NCBI GenBank assembly: GCA_963921245.4 | Contig: CAWUEY030000001.1 | Location: forward strand, 1,302,001-1,366,000 | Length of the DNA: 64,000 nucleotides | Source: JABJGO01 sp963921245 | GTDB taxonomy: Bacteria; Pseudomonadota; Alphaproteobacteria; Rhodospirillales; Casp-alpha2 | Direction: 5' to 3' | The notes under the pieces: generated by a model | Told to the model about the DNA's origin: nothing | The model's input: the letters and a program-made list of their open reading frames with translations, nothing else | Database searches by the model: none | Made by a program: the position numbers and the translations under genes | Shown here: positions 1 through 7,584 of the stretch, piece by piece | How positions within the stretch are numbered: the first letter of the stretch is position 1 | Layout: each line of letters starts with the position of its first letter

Positions 1-207
1 CTGAAGTACCACGAAGGTGATCCGGTTATCCGTCAGATTGACCGTGTATCCACGCCGGGTCGTCGCGTGTATTCCAAAATCAAGGACTTGCACCCGTATT
101 TCAATGGACTGGGAATCTCAATTCTGTCCACGCCTCGCGGTGTGATGTCTGATAACGAAGCACGCGCCGAAAACGTCGGTGGCGAGGTTCTCTGCCAGGT
201 CTTCTGA
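1..207 (+). CDS. rpsH: 30S ribosomal protein S8, C-terminal part
   Basis: The first 68 codons in view are the 3' end of the S8 gene, which begins before the window. S8 binds helix 21 of 16S rRNA early in assembly of the small subunit. The reading frame is open from base 1 and ends with TGA at 205-207. It shows the S8 C-terminal signatures STPGRRVY, GISILSTPRGVM and EARAENVGGEVLCQVF. It stands directly before rplF, as in the conserved spc operon, so the assignment is secure although the start is missing. Confidence 0.97.
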   Translation: MKYHEGDPVIRQIDRVSTPGRRVYSKIKDLHPYFNGLGISILSTPRGVMSDNEARAENVGGEVLCQVF

Positions 208-239
208 GGCTGGTGGAACGAGGTTAAGGAGCGGAAAAA

Positions 240-773
240 ATGTCGCGAGTAGGTCAAACCCCGGTAGCCGTGCCTGATGGCGTCGATGTCTCCATTGAGG
301 GATGTATTGTTTCGGCCAAAGGCAAGCTTGGGCAATTGTCTGTAACGTTGACTGATGAGGTAACGATTGAACAGGCGGATCGCGAGATCACGGTGAGACC
401 CAACAGCGACACCAAACGGGCGCGTCAGATGTGGGGAACAGCCCGTAGCGTGATCGACAATCTGGTTGTTGGTGTTTCCGAAGGCTTTACCCGCAAGCTG
501 GAAATCAACGGTACGGGGTATCGTGCGCAGGTTCAGGATAACACTCTCGTGCTGCAACTTGGTTTCAGTCACGATGTTCAGTTCCCGATTCCTGAAGGCA
601 TCAACATCGTGTGCCCCGATCAAACCCATGTTGAAATTTCTGGTGCTGACAAACAGAAAGTCGGTCAGGTCGCCTCAGAAATCAGAGGGTGCCGCCCGCC
701 AGAACCTTACAAAGGCAAAGGCGTCAAATACGAGGGTGAATACATCCTCCGTAAAGAAGGTAAGAAGAAATAA
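240..773 (+). CDS. rplF: 50S ribosomal protein L6
   Basis: L6 binds 23S rRNA near the sarcin-ricin loop and the factor-binding centre of the large subunit. The 177-residue product has the standard bacterial length, opening with MSRVGQTPV and ending with the typical basic tail around PPEPYKGKGVKYEGEYI followed by a Lys-rich stretch. The ATG follows an AAGGAGCGG Shine-Dalgarno. It lies 32 bases after rpsH and 3 bases before rplR, within the spc operon, so it is expected to be co-transcribed with its neighbours. Confidence 0.97.
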   Translation: MSRVGQTPVAVPDGVDVSIEGCIVSAKGKLGQLSVTLTDEVTIEQADREITVRPNSDTKRARQMWGTARSVIDNLVVGVSEGFTRKLEINGTGYRAQVQDNTLVLQLGFSHDVQFPIPEGINIVCPDQTHVEISGADKQKVGQVASEIRGCRPPEPYKGKGVKYEGEYILRKEGKKK

Positions 774-776
774 GTC

Positions 777-1139
777 ATGGCAAACGCAAAGAAACTTTTC
801 GAGCGCCGGAAGCGCAGTGTTCGCAGCCAGATTGCTAAAAAATCTGCCGGGCGTCCCCGTTTGTCGGTCTTTCGTTCCGGTCGGCATATCTACGCCCAGG
901 TGATTGACGATTCCAGAGGCGTGACTGTTGCGGCGGCCTCAACCCTGGAAGCGGATATGCGTTCCAGTGTTGCCAATGGTGCAAACACGGATGCCGCAAC
1001 CCGGGTGGGCAAGATGATTGCTGAACGTGCCAGGAACGCCGGTATCGGCCAGGTGGTTTTTGATCGTGGCGGTTATCGTTTTCATGGACGTGTGAAGGCT
1101 TTGGCCGAAGCCGCCCGTGAAGGCGGTCTGGAATTCTAA
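777..1139 (+). CDS. rplR: 50S ribosomal protein L18
   Basis: L18 helps carry 5S rRNA into the large subunit. The 120-residue protein has a basic N-terminus (FERRKRSVRSQI) and the family motifs RPRLSVFRSGRHIYAQVI and FDRGGYRFHGRVKALAEAAREGG at the C-terminus. Length and position between rplF and rpsE match the canonical spc order. The ATG is 3 bases beyond the rplF stop, which points to translational coupling. Confidence 0.97.
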   Translation: MANAKKLFERRKRSVRSQIAKKSAGRPRLSVFRSGRHIYAQVIDDSRGVTVAAASTLEADMRSSVANGANTDAATRVGKMIAERARNAGIGQVVFDRGGYRFHGRVKALAEAAREGGLEF

Positions 1140-1151
1140 GGAGTTATTGGT

Positions 1152-1757
1152 ATGGCTGAGACAGCATCTCCCGCTCGGGAGCGAAATCAACAACCCCGTG
1201 GCAAACGTGGTCCGGAACGGCGACCGCGCGAGGAAAAAACCGAAGATGAGCTGATTGATCGTCTGGTGCACATCAACCGGGTTGCAAAAGTGGTCAAGGG
1301 CGGGCGGCGTTTTTCATTCGCTGCTCTGGTCGTTGTTGGTGACGGTCGCGGTCGTGTCGGCTTTGGCACCGGAAAAGCCCGTGAAGTTCCGGAAGCCATC
1401 CGCAAAGCCACTGACCAGGCCAAACGGAACATGGTTCGTGTTCCCTTGCGTGAAGGACGGACCCTACACCACGATATGATCGGTCGTTATGGTGCCGGTC
1501 ATGTTGTGATGCGCACCGCACCACCGGGTACGGGTATCATCGCCGGTGGTCCCATGCGCGCCGTGTTTGAAACCCTTGGTGTGCAGGACGTTGTGGCGAA
1601 ATCCATCGGTACGCAAAACCCGCACAACATGATCAAGGCGACCTTCGAAGGTTTGGGCAAGGCCCAGTCCCCCCGCGCTGTTGCGGCCCGTCGCTCCAGA
1701 AAAGTCAACGAAATCATTCCGCGTCGCAGTGATGCTCAGGCTGATGCCGAAGCATAG
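1152..1757 (+). CDS. rpsE: 30S ribosomal protein S5
   Basis: S5 takes part in decoding fidelity and mRNA unwinding at the ribosome entry tunnel. The product is 201 residues, longer than the roughly 167 of E. coli because of a basic, low-complexity N-terminal extension (about residues 1-30), common in alphaproteobacteria, and a short acidic tail. The core shows VVKGGRRFSFAALVVVGDG, the S5 RNA-binding domain, and the C-terminal domain with GTGIIAGGPMRAVFE. ATG preceded by AAGGAG at 1138-1143. Confidence 0.97.
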   Translation: MAETASPARERNQQPRGKRGPERRPREEKTEDELIDRLVHINRVAKVVKGGRRFSFAALVVVGDGRGRVGFGTGKAREVPEAIRKATDQAKRNMVRVPLREGRTLHHDMIGRYGAGHVVMRTAPPGTGIIAGGPMRAVFETLGVQDVVAKSIGTQNPHNMIKATFEGLGKAQSPRAVAARRSRKVNEIIPRRSDAQADAEA

Positions 1758-1766
1758 GAGCAGGTC

Positions 1767-1964
1767 ATGGCCGACAAGAAAAAGAAAATCGTTCGTGTAA
1801 CGCAGATCAAAAGCCCCATCGGGCGCCCCGGCGAGCAACGGGAAACCCTGAAGGGGCTTGGTCTGAACAAGATGCACAAGACACGTGAATTGGAAGATAC
1901 ACCCGCTGTTCGGGGGATGATCAACAAGGTTCATCACCTGGTTCGGGTGGAAGAAGCCGGGTGA
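1767..1964 (+). CDS. rpmD: 50S ribosomal protein L30
   Basis: This is the small L30 protein (65 residues), a large-subunit component absent from some bacterial groups but usual in alphaproteobacteria. It shows VTQIKSPIGRPGEQRETLKGLGL, the LNKM turn and the closing INKVHHLVRV. The start ATG has a GGAGCAGG Shine-Dalgarno. It sits between rpsE and rplO, as expected for the spc operon. An 82-base spacer separates it from rplO, in which I see no further gene. Confidence 0.95.
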   Translation: MADKKKKIVRVTQIKSPIGRPGEQRETLKGLGLNKMHKTRELEDTPAVRGMINKVHHLVRVEEAG

Positions 1965-2046
1965 CGGCTGAGACATTTTTCCGGTATCGCTAGCCCGCCT
2001 TCGCGCGGACTTCTGGTCTGGCGGAGATAGAATAAGGAAACAGACA

Positions 2047-2583
2047 ATGAAACTGAACGAGGTTCGCGATAAAGCCGGGGCGACCGATGGGCGCAAGCGA
2101 GTCGGACGCGGCATGAGCTCAGGCACCGGAAAAACCTCCGGCAAAGGTCATAAAGGGCAACGCTCCCGTAGTGGTGTTTCGCTGGTGGGTTTTGAAGGCG
2201 GTCAAATGCCATTGTATCGTCGTTTACCCAAGCGTGGGTTCAAAAATCCGTTTTCCAGAGATTTTGCAACGCTGAATGTAGGCGTTTTGCAAGGTGCCGT
2301 GGATGCCAGGCGGATTGATGCGAAAAAACCTGTAACGGAAGAAGTCCTTCTGAAGGCTGGTTTGGTCAAATCCTCAAAAGACGGCGTCAAACTGCTCGCC
2401 AAGGGTGAGCTTTCCGCCAAGTTGAGCATTGAAGTCTCCCGCGCCAGCAATGCGGCCGTTGCCGCGGTCGAAAAAGCAGGAGGTTCTGTCACGCTGCCGC
2501 CGCCGGTTGAAAAGCCGGCTGGTAAAGGTCACAAGCACGAGCGGGACAAAACCGACAAACAGGTTGCTTTCGCAGAAGAATAA
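2047..2583 (+). CDS. rplO: 50S ribosomal protein L15
   Basis: L15 is a late-assembling large-subunit protein with a long N-terminal extension that threads into 23S rRNA. The N-terminus (MKLNEVRDKAG, then the glycine-rich basic stretch GRGMSSGTGKTSGKGHKGQ) and YRRLPKRGF are diagnostic. At 178 residues it is about 30 longer than E. coli L15, the extra part being a charged C-terminal tail (about residues 150-178) with PPPVEKPAGKG. The ATG has an AAGGAAACAG leader. It precedes secY, as usual. Confidence 0.96.
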   Translation: MKLNEVRDKAGATDGRKRVGRGMSSGTGKTSGKGHKGQRSRSGVSLVGFEGGQMPLYRRLPKRGFKNPFSRDFATLNVGVLQGAVDARRIDAKKPVTEEVLLKAGLVKSSKDGVKLLAKGELSAKLSIEVSRASNAAVAAVEKAGGSVTLPPPVEKPAGKGHKHERDKTDKQVAFAEE

Positions 2584-2622
2584 AGGTTGCTGACCGGGGT
2601 CACAGGGATTTAGGAACTCATC

Positions 2623-3963
2623 ATGGCATCCTCCGCTGAACAACTCGCAGCGAACATGAATTTCGGTGCGCTTGGAAAGGCTACCGAACTCAAACAGCGT
2701 ATCTGGTTTACGCTGGGTGCCCTGATTGTTTATCGCCTCGGCACCTATATCCCGCTACCCGGTATTGACCCGCAGGTGCTTGATGATGTTTTCCGCCAGC
2801 AACAGGGCGGTATTATCGGCATGTTCGATATGTTTTCAGGCGGTGCGCTTTCGCGCATGACGATTTTTGCCCTGAACATCATGCCATACATCACCTCGTC
2901 CATCATCATGCAGCTGATGACGGCCGTGCACCCGACCCTTGAACAGCTCAAGAAAGAGGGCGAGAGCGGGCGTAAAAAGATTAACCAGTATACGCGCTAT
3001 CTCACGGTCCTGATTACGGTTGTCCAGGCTTACGGGATTGCCATCGGACTGGAGGGTATGCAGTCCAGTGGCGTGGCCGCCGTGGCCGATCCTGGGCATT
3101 TCTTCCGCTTTACCGTGGTGATTACCCTGGTCGGTGGCACCTTGTTTTTGATGTGGCTGGGTGAGCAGATTACGGCGCGCGGTGTCGGCAACGGTATTTC
3201 ATTGATTATCTTTGCCGGGATTGTCGCCAATCTACCCAGTGCATTGGCGGGTACTCTAGAACTGGGGCGGACGGGTGCCCTGTCTACGCCATTGATCCTT
3301 GCTCTGCTGGTGATGTCTGTTGTGGTGATTTATATCATCGTTTTGTTTGAGCGCGCCCAGCGCCGGGTCGTGGTTCAGTACCCGAAACGTCAGCAGGGCC
3401 GCCGGATGACGGAAGGGCAAAGCACGCACCTACCGTTAAAATTGAACACAGCCGGTGTTATTCCACCGATTTTCGCCAGTTCCATTCTGTTGATGCCCAC
3501 GACGGTAGCAACGTTTTCTGCCGGTTCCGATCAGGGTTGGTTGACCACCATGACCGCCTATCTCGGCCCGGGGCAGCCTCTGTATCTGGGCATCTATCTG
3601 GGCCTGATTGTGTTTTTTGCCTTTTTCTACACGGCCGTTGTGTTCAATCCGGCTGACACGGCTGAAAATCTGCGCAAAAACGGTGGTTTTATCCCTGGTA
3701 TACGCCCGGGTAAAAACACGGCCGCGTATCTCGACAGGATCCTGACCCGCTTGACCACGGTTGGGGCGGCCTATCTGGCTGCTGTTTGTCTGTTGCCGGA
3801 GTTACTCCGCGCCGAACTGGCGGTTCCGTTCTATTTCGGCGGCACCAGTCTTCTGATTGTTGTGACGGTAACCATGGACACCATGGCACAGGTGCAATCC
3901 CATCTGATCGCCCATCAATATGAAGGCCTGATCAAGAAATCCAAATTGAAAGGCCGGCGGTGA
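2623..3963 (+). CDS. secY: Preprotein translocase subunit SecY
   Basis: SecY forms the protein-conducting channel of the Sec translocon in the inner membrane. The 446-residue product fits the family and has about ten hydrophobic segments. Visible signatures are GTYIPLPGID in the first periplasmic plug region, NIMPYITSSIIMQLM (the conserved SecY signature), the basic cytosolic loop with RRVVVQYPKRQQG and the C-terminal HLIAHQYEGLIKK. It lies between rplO and adk. Its TGA stop overlaps the adk ATG by one base. Confidence 0.97.
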   Translation: MASSAEQLAANMNFGALGKATELKQRIWFTLGALIVYRLGTYIPLPGIDPQVLDDVFRQQQGGIIGMFDMFSGGALSRMTIFALNIMPYITSSIIMQLMTAVHPTLEQLKKEGESGRKKINQYTRYLTVLITVVQAYGIAIGLEGMQSSGVAAVADPGHFFRFTVVITLVGGTLFLMWLGEQITARGVGNGISLIIFAGIVANLPSALAGTLELGRTGALSTPLILALLVMSVVVIYIIVLFERAQRRVVVQYPKRQQGRRMTEGQSTHLPLKLNTAGVIPPIFASSILLMPTTVATFSAGSDQGWLTTMTAYLGPGQPLYLGIYLGLIVFFAFFYTAVVFNPADTAENLRKNGGFIPGIRPGKNTAAYLDRILTRLTTVGAAYLAAVCLLPELLRAELAVPFYFGGTSLLIVVTVTMDTMAQVQSHLIAHQYEGLIKKSKLKGRR

Positions 3964-4607
3964 TGAACCTCATACTTCTGGGCCCGCCCGGTGCCGGTAA
4001 AGGTACCCAGGCCAAACGGCTTGAAGAGACCTCTGGTATCGTTCAGTTGTCGACCGGTGACATGCTGCGCACAGAAGTCGGGGCCGGGTCCGAACTCGGT
4101 CGGCAAGCCGAGGAAATCATGGAATCTGGTGATCTGGTGCCGGACGAATTGATCATCGCCATGATTTCCGGTCGTATTGATCAGGATGATTGCAAAAATG
4201 GTTTTATCCTGGACGGGTTCCCGCGCACCGTGCCGCAGGCCGATGCGTTGGGCAGCATGCTGTCTGAAAAAGGGCTTTCCATTGATCATGTGATTGCCAT
4301 CGAAGCCGACAGCGCCGCCATCGTTCAACGGATCACGGGCCGGTACACCTGCGCTGAATGTGGCACCGGCTATCACGACGCGTTCCAAAAACCTGCGATT
4401 GACGGCGTTTGCGACAAATGTGGCTCAACCGAGTTCACGCGTCGCTCGGATGATAATGAAGAAACGGTCAGGAACCGATTGTCTGCGTATGAGGAGCAAA
4501 CGGCTCCGATCATTTCATACTACGGCGACAAGGGAGTCCTGAGCACGGTGGACGGAATGGCGGATATTGATGATGTAACCGCCAGTCTGAGGGAAATTTT
4601 GGGTTGA
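3963..4607 (+). CDS. adk: Adenylate kinase, zinc-binding LID type
   Basis: Adenylate kinase interconverts ATP + AMP and 2 ADP in the cytoplasm. The 214-residue protein begins MNLILLGPPGAGKGTQ, the P-loop spanning residues 7-15, followed by STGDMLR for AMP binding and DGFPRT at about 84-89. The LID carries Cys130, Cys133, Cys150 and Cys153, so a structural zinc is predicted, unlike the zinc-free E. coli enzyme. I chose the ATG at 3963, which overlaps the secY stop (TGATG), over the in-frame GTG one codon earlier, because the family begins MNLILLG. Confidence 0.96.
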   Translation: MNLILLGPPGAGKGTQAKRLEETSGIVQLSTGDMLRTEVGAGSELGRQAEEIMESGDLVPDELIIAMISGRIDQDDCKNGFILDGFPRTVPQADALGSMLSEKGLSIDHVIAIEADSAAIVQRITGRYTCAECGTGYHDAFQKPAIDGVCDKCGSTEFTRRSDDNEETVRNRLSAYEEQTAPIISYYGDKGVLSTVDGMADIDDVTASLREILG

Positions 4608-4628
4608 TTTTTAGGGGTTTAGGACCGG

Positions 4629-4656
4629 TTGACTTGTTAGGATTTCTGCCTATAAT
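4629..4656 (+). promoter_or_regulatory. Probable sigma-70 promoter for rpsM-rpsK-rpoA-rplQ
   Basis: A TTGACT box (4629-4634) is separated by 16 bases from a perfect TATAAT (4651-4656). It lies in the adk-rpsM gap about 65 bases before the rpsM start, which would let the alpha operon genes be transcribed independently of the upstream spc genes. Seen in the sequence; activity is inferred. Confidence 0.7.
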
Positions 4657-4720
4657 CGCGCCGCCCGGATACCCGAATTCAGAGATTTTGTTTGTTACCA
4701 AAGTGTAAGGAGTAGCGACT

Positions 4721-5089
4721 TTGGCGCGTATTGCTGGTGTAAACATTCCGACGGGAAAACGGGTGATTGTTTCGCTCACCTATATCCATGGTATCGGACG
4801 CACAAAGGCTCTTGAAATCTGTGATTCCATTGGAATTCCGCGGGAAAAGAGAGTGAACGAACTGACCGATGACGAAGTCATTCGCATCCGGGAAACCATT
4901 GACCGTGATTTTCAGGTTGAGGGTGACCTGCGTCGCGACGTGGCCATGAACGTCAAGCGGTTGATGGACCTGGGTTGCTATCGTGGATTGCGCCACCGGC
5001 GCGGTTTGCCTGTTCGCGGTCAGCGGACCCACACGAACGCGCGCACCCGCAAGGGACCGGCTAAAGCAATTGCCGGCAAGAAGAAATAA
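4721..5089 (+). CDS. rpsM: 30S ribosomal protein S13
   Basis: S13 lies in the head of the small subunit and contacts the P-site tRNA and L5. The 122-residue product opens MARIAGVNIPTGKRV, includes the helix-two-turn-helix region GIGRTKALEIC and ends with the basic tail RHRRGLPVRGQRTHTNARTRKG. The start codon is TTG, not ATG: it follows AAGGAG (4707-4712) at a good distance and gives the conserved N-terminus, and no ATG fits. It opens the alpha operon. Confidence 0.96.
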   Translation: MARIAGVNIPTGKRVIVSLTYIHGIGRTKALEICDSIGIPREKRVNELTDDEVIRIRETIDRDFQVEGDLRRDVAMNVKRLMDLGCYRGLRHRRGLPVRGQRTHTNARTRKGPAKAIAGKKK

Positions 5090-5104
5090 GGATCGGTTAC
5101 AGAA

Positions 5105-5494
5105 ATGGCTAAACCCGCACAACGCCCTCGCCGCCGCGAGCGGAAAAACATTGCCTCTGGTGTTGCCCATATCAATGCGACTTTTAACAACACCATGATC
5201 ACCATTACCGACGCCCAGGGAAATGCGATTGCCTGGTCTTCGGCTGGCAGCCAGGGCTTTAAGGGCTCTCGGAAGTCTACGCCGTATGCGGCTCAGGTTG
5301 CAGGCGAGGATGCCGGTCGCAAGGCGCAGGAGCACGGTATGAAAACCCTGGAAGTTGAAGTCAGGGGACCGGGTTCGGGTCGCGAATCCGCCCTGCGCGC
5401 CCTGCAAGCCGTGGGATTTAACATCACGTCAATCCGGGACGTTACCTCCATCCCGCACAACGGCTGTCGTCCGCGCAAGCGGCGGCGGGTCTAG
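5105..5494 (+). CDS. rpsK: 30S ribosomal protein S11
   Basis: S11 forms part of the platform of the small subunit near the E site. The 129-residue product has HINATFNNTMITITD, GNAIAWSSAGSQGFKGSRKSTPYAAQVA and the closing VTSIPHNGCRPRKRRRV, all characteristic of the family. ATG at 5105 is 15 bases after rpsM. Downstream is a 114-base spacer with two hairpins before rpoA. Confidence 0.97.
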   Translation: MAKPAQRPRRRERKNIASGVAHINATFNNTMITITDAQGNAIAWSSAGSQGFKGSRKSTPYAAQVAGEDAGRKAQEHGMKTLEVEVRGPGSGRESALRALQAVGFNITSIRDVTSIPHNGCRPRKRRRV

Positions 5495-5520
5495 GCGGCG
5501 CGCACCAGAACAAACCAGTA

Positions 5521-5573
5521 CGGATTTTCCGAGAAATCCGCACTGTTCACATCGGTCCGGAGGTATCCGGACC
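5521..5573 (+). promoter_or_regulatory. Two RNA hairpins in the rpsK-rpoA spacer
   Basis: Two inverted repeats stand back to back. The first (5521-5540) pairs CGGATTT with AAATCCG around a TCCGAG loop. The second (5554-5573) pairs GGTCCGGA with TCCGGACC, a perfect 8-bp stem with a GGTA loop. No T-run follows, so simple terminators are unlikely. They could slow, process or stabilise the mRNA between rpsK and rpoA, or bind a ribosomal protein; that role is inferred only. Confidence 0.5.
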
Positions 5574-5608
5574 TCGGTTACAAACGTCGAATATACGAGG
5601 TCGACCCC

Positions 5609-6625
5609 GTGCTTCAAAAAAACTGGCAAGAATTAATCAAACCCACCAAACTTGATGTCGAGCAAGGTCCTGAAAGCAACCGGTATGCATCTATTGCTGT
5701 TGAGCCGCTGGAACGTGGATTCGGTTTGACCCTGGGTAACGCGCTGCGTCGCGTTCTTCTGTCGTCCCTTCAGGGTGCTGCGGTTACCAGCATTCAGGTT
5801 GACGGCGTCCTGCACGAATTTTCGTCCATTCCGGGTGTTCGTGAAGACGTTACCGACATCGTTCTGAACATCAAATCGATCTGGCTGCGAATGGAAGTGG
5901 AAGGCCCGAAACGCATGGAATTGCGTGCCGAAGGTCCCTGCGAAGTCACTGCCGGCATGATCGATTCCGGGGCCGACATCACCGTCATGAACCCGGATAT
6001 GGTTATCTGTCACCTAGATAGCGGTGCGTCCCTGAACATGCAACTGACCGTCGAATCCGGAAAAGGCTACCGTCCGGCAACACAGACCCGCACCGAAGAC
6101 AGCCCCATCGGCCTGATTCCCATTGACGCAACGTTCTCTCCGGTTCGCAAGGCGTCCTATAAAGTGGACAATACCCGCGTTGGGCAGGATACAGACTATG
6201 ACAAACTGACCCTGGATGTCAGCACCAACGGTGCGGTATCTCCGGAAGATGCCGTTGCTTTGGCCGCCCGTATTCTTCAGGACCAGTTGCAGGCCTTCAT
6301 CAACTTTGAAGAACCACAGGTTCAGACCCGCGAAGAGCCGCGTGATGAACTGCCGTTCAACCGAAACCTGCTGCGCAAAGTGGACGAACTTGAACTGTCC
6401 GTTCGCTCTGCCAACTGCCTCAAGAACGACAACATCATCTACATCGGCGATCTGGTCCAGAAAACCGAAGCCGATATGTTGCGCACCCCGAATTTCGGTC
6501 GTAAATCTCTCAACGAGATCAAGGAGGTTCTGGCCCAGATGGGATTGCACCTGGGTATGGAAATTCCGACCTGGCCGCCGGAAAACATTGAAGATCTGGC
6601 AAAACGCCTCGATGACCCGTTCTGA
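5609..6625 (+). CDS. rpoA: RNA polymerase alpha subunit
   Basis: RpoA dimerises to nucleate RNA polymerase assembly; its C-terminal domain contacts UP elements and activators. The 338-residue protein starts at a GTG, giving MLQKNWQELIKPTKL as in other alphaproteobacteria. The N-terminal domain holds LGNALRRVLLSSLQGAAVTSI; after a charged linker (about 230-255) the C-terminal domain shows ELSVRSANCLKNDNI and TPNFGRKSLNEIKEVL, the DNA-binding helix-hairpin-helix. It sits between rpsK and rplQ in the alpha operon. Confidence 0.97.
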   Translation: MLQKNWQELIKPTKLDVEQGPESNRYASIAVEPLERGFGLTLGNALRRVLLSSLQGAAVTSIQVDGVLHEFSSIPGVREDVTDIVLNIKSIWLRMEVEGPKRMELRAEGPCEVTAGMIDSGADITVMNPDMVICHLDSGASLNMQLTVESGKGYRPATQTRTEDSPIGLIPIDATFSPVRKASYKVDNTRVGQDTDYDKLTLDVSTNGAVSPEDAVALAARILQDQLQAFINFEEPQVQTREEPRDELPFNRNLLRKVDELELSVRSANCLKNDNIIYIGDLVQKTEADMLRTPNFGRKSLNEIKEVLAQMGLHLGMEIPTWPPENIEDLAKRLDDPF

Positions 6626-6735
6626 GGCGTTCGCGCGAAACCTCTGGTGACAATAGTGGCAACGATAAAAAAATAAGAATACAAACCACGTACGGGTGAA
6701 ATGGTACGCGTACGACAGAAAAAGGAACCTGGACC

Positions 6736-7167
6736 ATGAGACACGGAAACGGATTGCGGAAACTCAACCGCACCAGCGCACACCGCAAGGCCATGCTGTC
6801 CAATATGGCTGTTTCGCTGTTAACCCACGAGCAAATCAAGACGACCTTGCCGAAAGCCAAGGAACTCCGCCGGGTGGCTGATAAAATGATCACGTTGGGC
6901 AAAAAAGGAACCCTGCACGCCCGGCGTCAGGCCGCGGCCTACCTGCGTGACGATGCAGCGGTTTCCAAGCTGTTTGATACGCTGGCGGAACGCTACAAGG
7001 AACGTCCCGGCGGTTACACCCGCGTTTTGAAAGCCGGTTTTCGCTATGGTGACGCTGCGCCGCTGGCGATCATTGAGCTGGTCGAGCGCGATGTGAATGC
7101 CAAAGGGGCGCAAGATCGCGCCCGCCACGAAGCCATGTTGGAACTGGTTGAGGACGCCGAGACCTGA
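6736..7167 (+). CDS. rplQ: 50S ribosomal protein L17
   Basis: L17 is a large-subunit protein near the exit tunnel. The 143-residue product opens MRHGNGLRKLNRTSAHRKAML and contains LLTHEQIKTTLPKAKELR and GGYTRVLKAGFRYGDAAPLAIIELVER. The ATG at 6736 is preceded by AAAGGAA. An in-frame or overlapping alternative upstream is not needed because the N-terminus matches the family. It closes the alpha operon and is followed by a hairpin terminator. Confidence 0.97.
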   Translation: MRHGNGLRKLNRTSAHRKAMLSNMAVSLLTHEQIKTTLPKAKELRRVADKMITLGKKGTLHARRQAAAYLRDDAAVSKLFDTLAERYKERPGGYTRVLKAGFRYGDAAPLAIIELVERDVNAKGAQDRARHEAMLELVEDAET

Positions 7168-7198
7168 CCCTCTGGGATTTCAGGGTTTGAGAATTCGG

Positions 7199-7226
7199 AA
7201 AAGGCGGCCTGCGGGCTGCCTTTTTT
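7199..7226 (+). terminator. Rho-independent terminator after rplQ
   Basis: AAGGCGGCC pairs with GGCTGCCTT (one wobble) around a short TGCG loop and runs into six T residues. It lies 32 bases after the rplQ stop and should end the ribosomal-protein transcript. Confidence 0.8.
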
Positions 7227-7296
7227 ACGTGGAAACCCATGGTTCTGCGATGGCATGAGCGCCGCAACCTGATAAAGTGCCTGCAAATGTTCTAAT

Positions 7297-7347
7297 CCGA
7301 TAACCTGGCCCGACGACCTGATCCGATGACCTGAGGCGATAACAGGA
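7297..7347 (+). repeat. 13-bp degenerate tandem repeat directly before a start codon
   Basis: Four adjacent units begin at 7297, 7310, 7323 and 7336, each a variant of CCGATGACCTGAT. The last unit (GCGATAACAGGAA) runs into the ATG at 7348 and supplies the CAGGA Shine-Dalgarno. The array ends exactly at the start of the small secreted ORF upstream of rarA. Confidence 0.75.
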
Positions 7348-7584
7348 ATGCAAAAAAGTTTCATAAAACGTTTTGTGGTGATTTTCTCATTAAGCCTTGT
7401 TCTGTGTATTTCGGCCCATCAGAAAACCCGTGTTTCCGGTGGGAAGCCTCTTTTGGGACTGACAATCCTGAATTTCAATCCGGCCGTTTCCGATGTTATC
7501 AGCTCTCTCGAGCAGGGCGGTGGGCAATGGTCTTTCGTTATTGACCGCGATGGTCACGCCTTAAGTTTGACTGTGGGGGTGTAG
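7348..7584 (+). CDS. Small secreted protein, probable internally deleted remnant of a Do/HtrA protease
   Basis: The 78-residue ORF starts with a plausible signal peptide (basic MQKSFIKR, then a hydrophobic run to CISA at about residue 23). The rest resembles two pieces of the last PDZ domain of Do-type proteases: GKPLLGLTILNFNPAV recalls the family's PLxGxTVANxxPA segment, and QWSFVIDRDGHALSLTVGV recalls its final strand. The protease domain is missing. In many alphaproteobacteria a Do-type protease gene stands between rplQ and rarA, just where this ORF lies. Its TAG overlaps the rarA GTG by one base, so it may persist as a coupled leader. Homology is from memory. Confidence 0.5.
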   Translation: MQKSFIKRFVVIFSLSLVLCISAHQKTRVSGGKPLLGLTILNFNPAVSDVISSLEQGGGQWSFVIDRDGHALSLTVGV

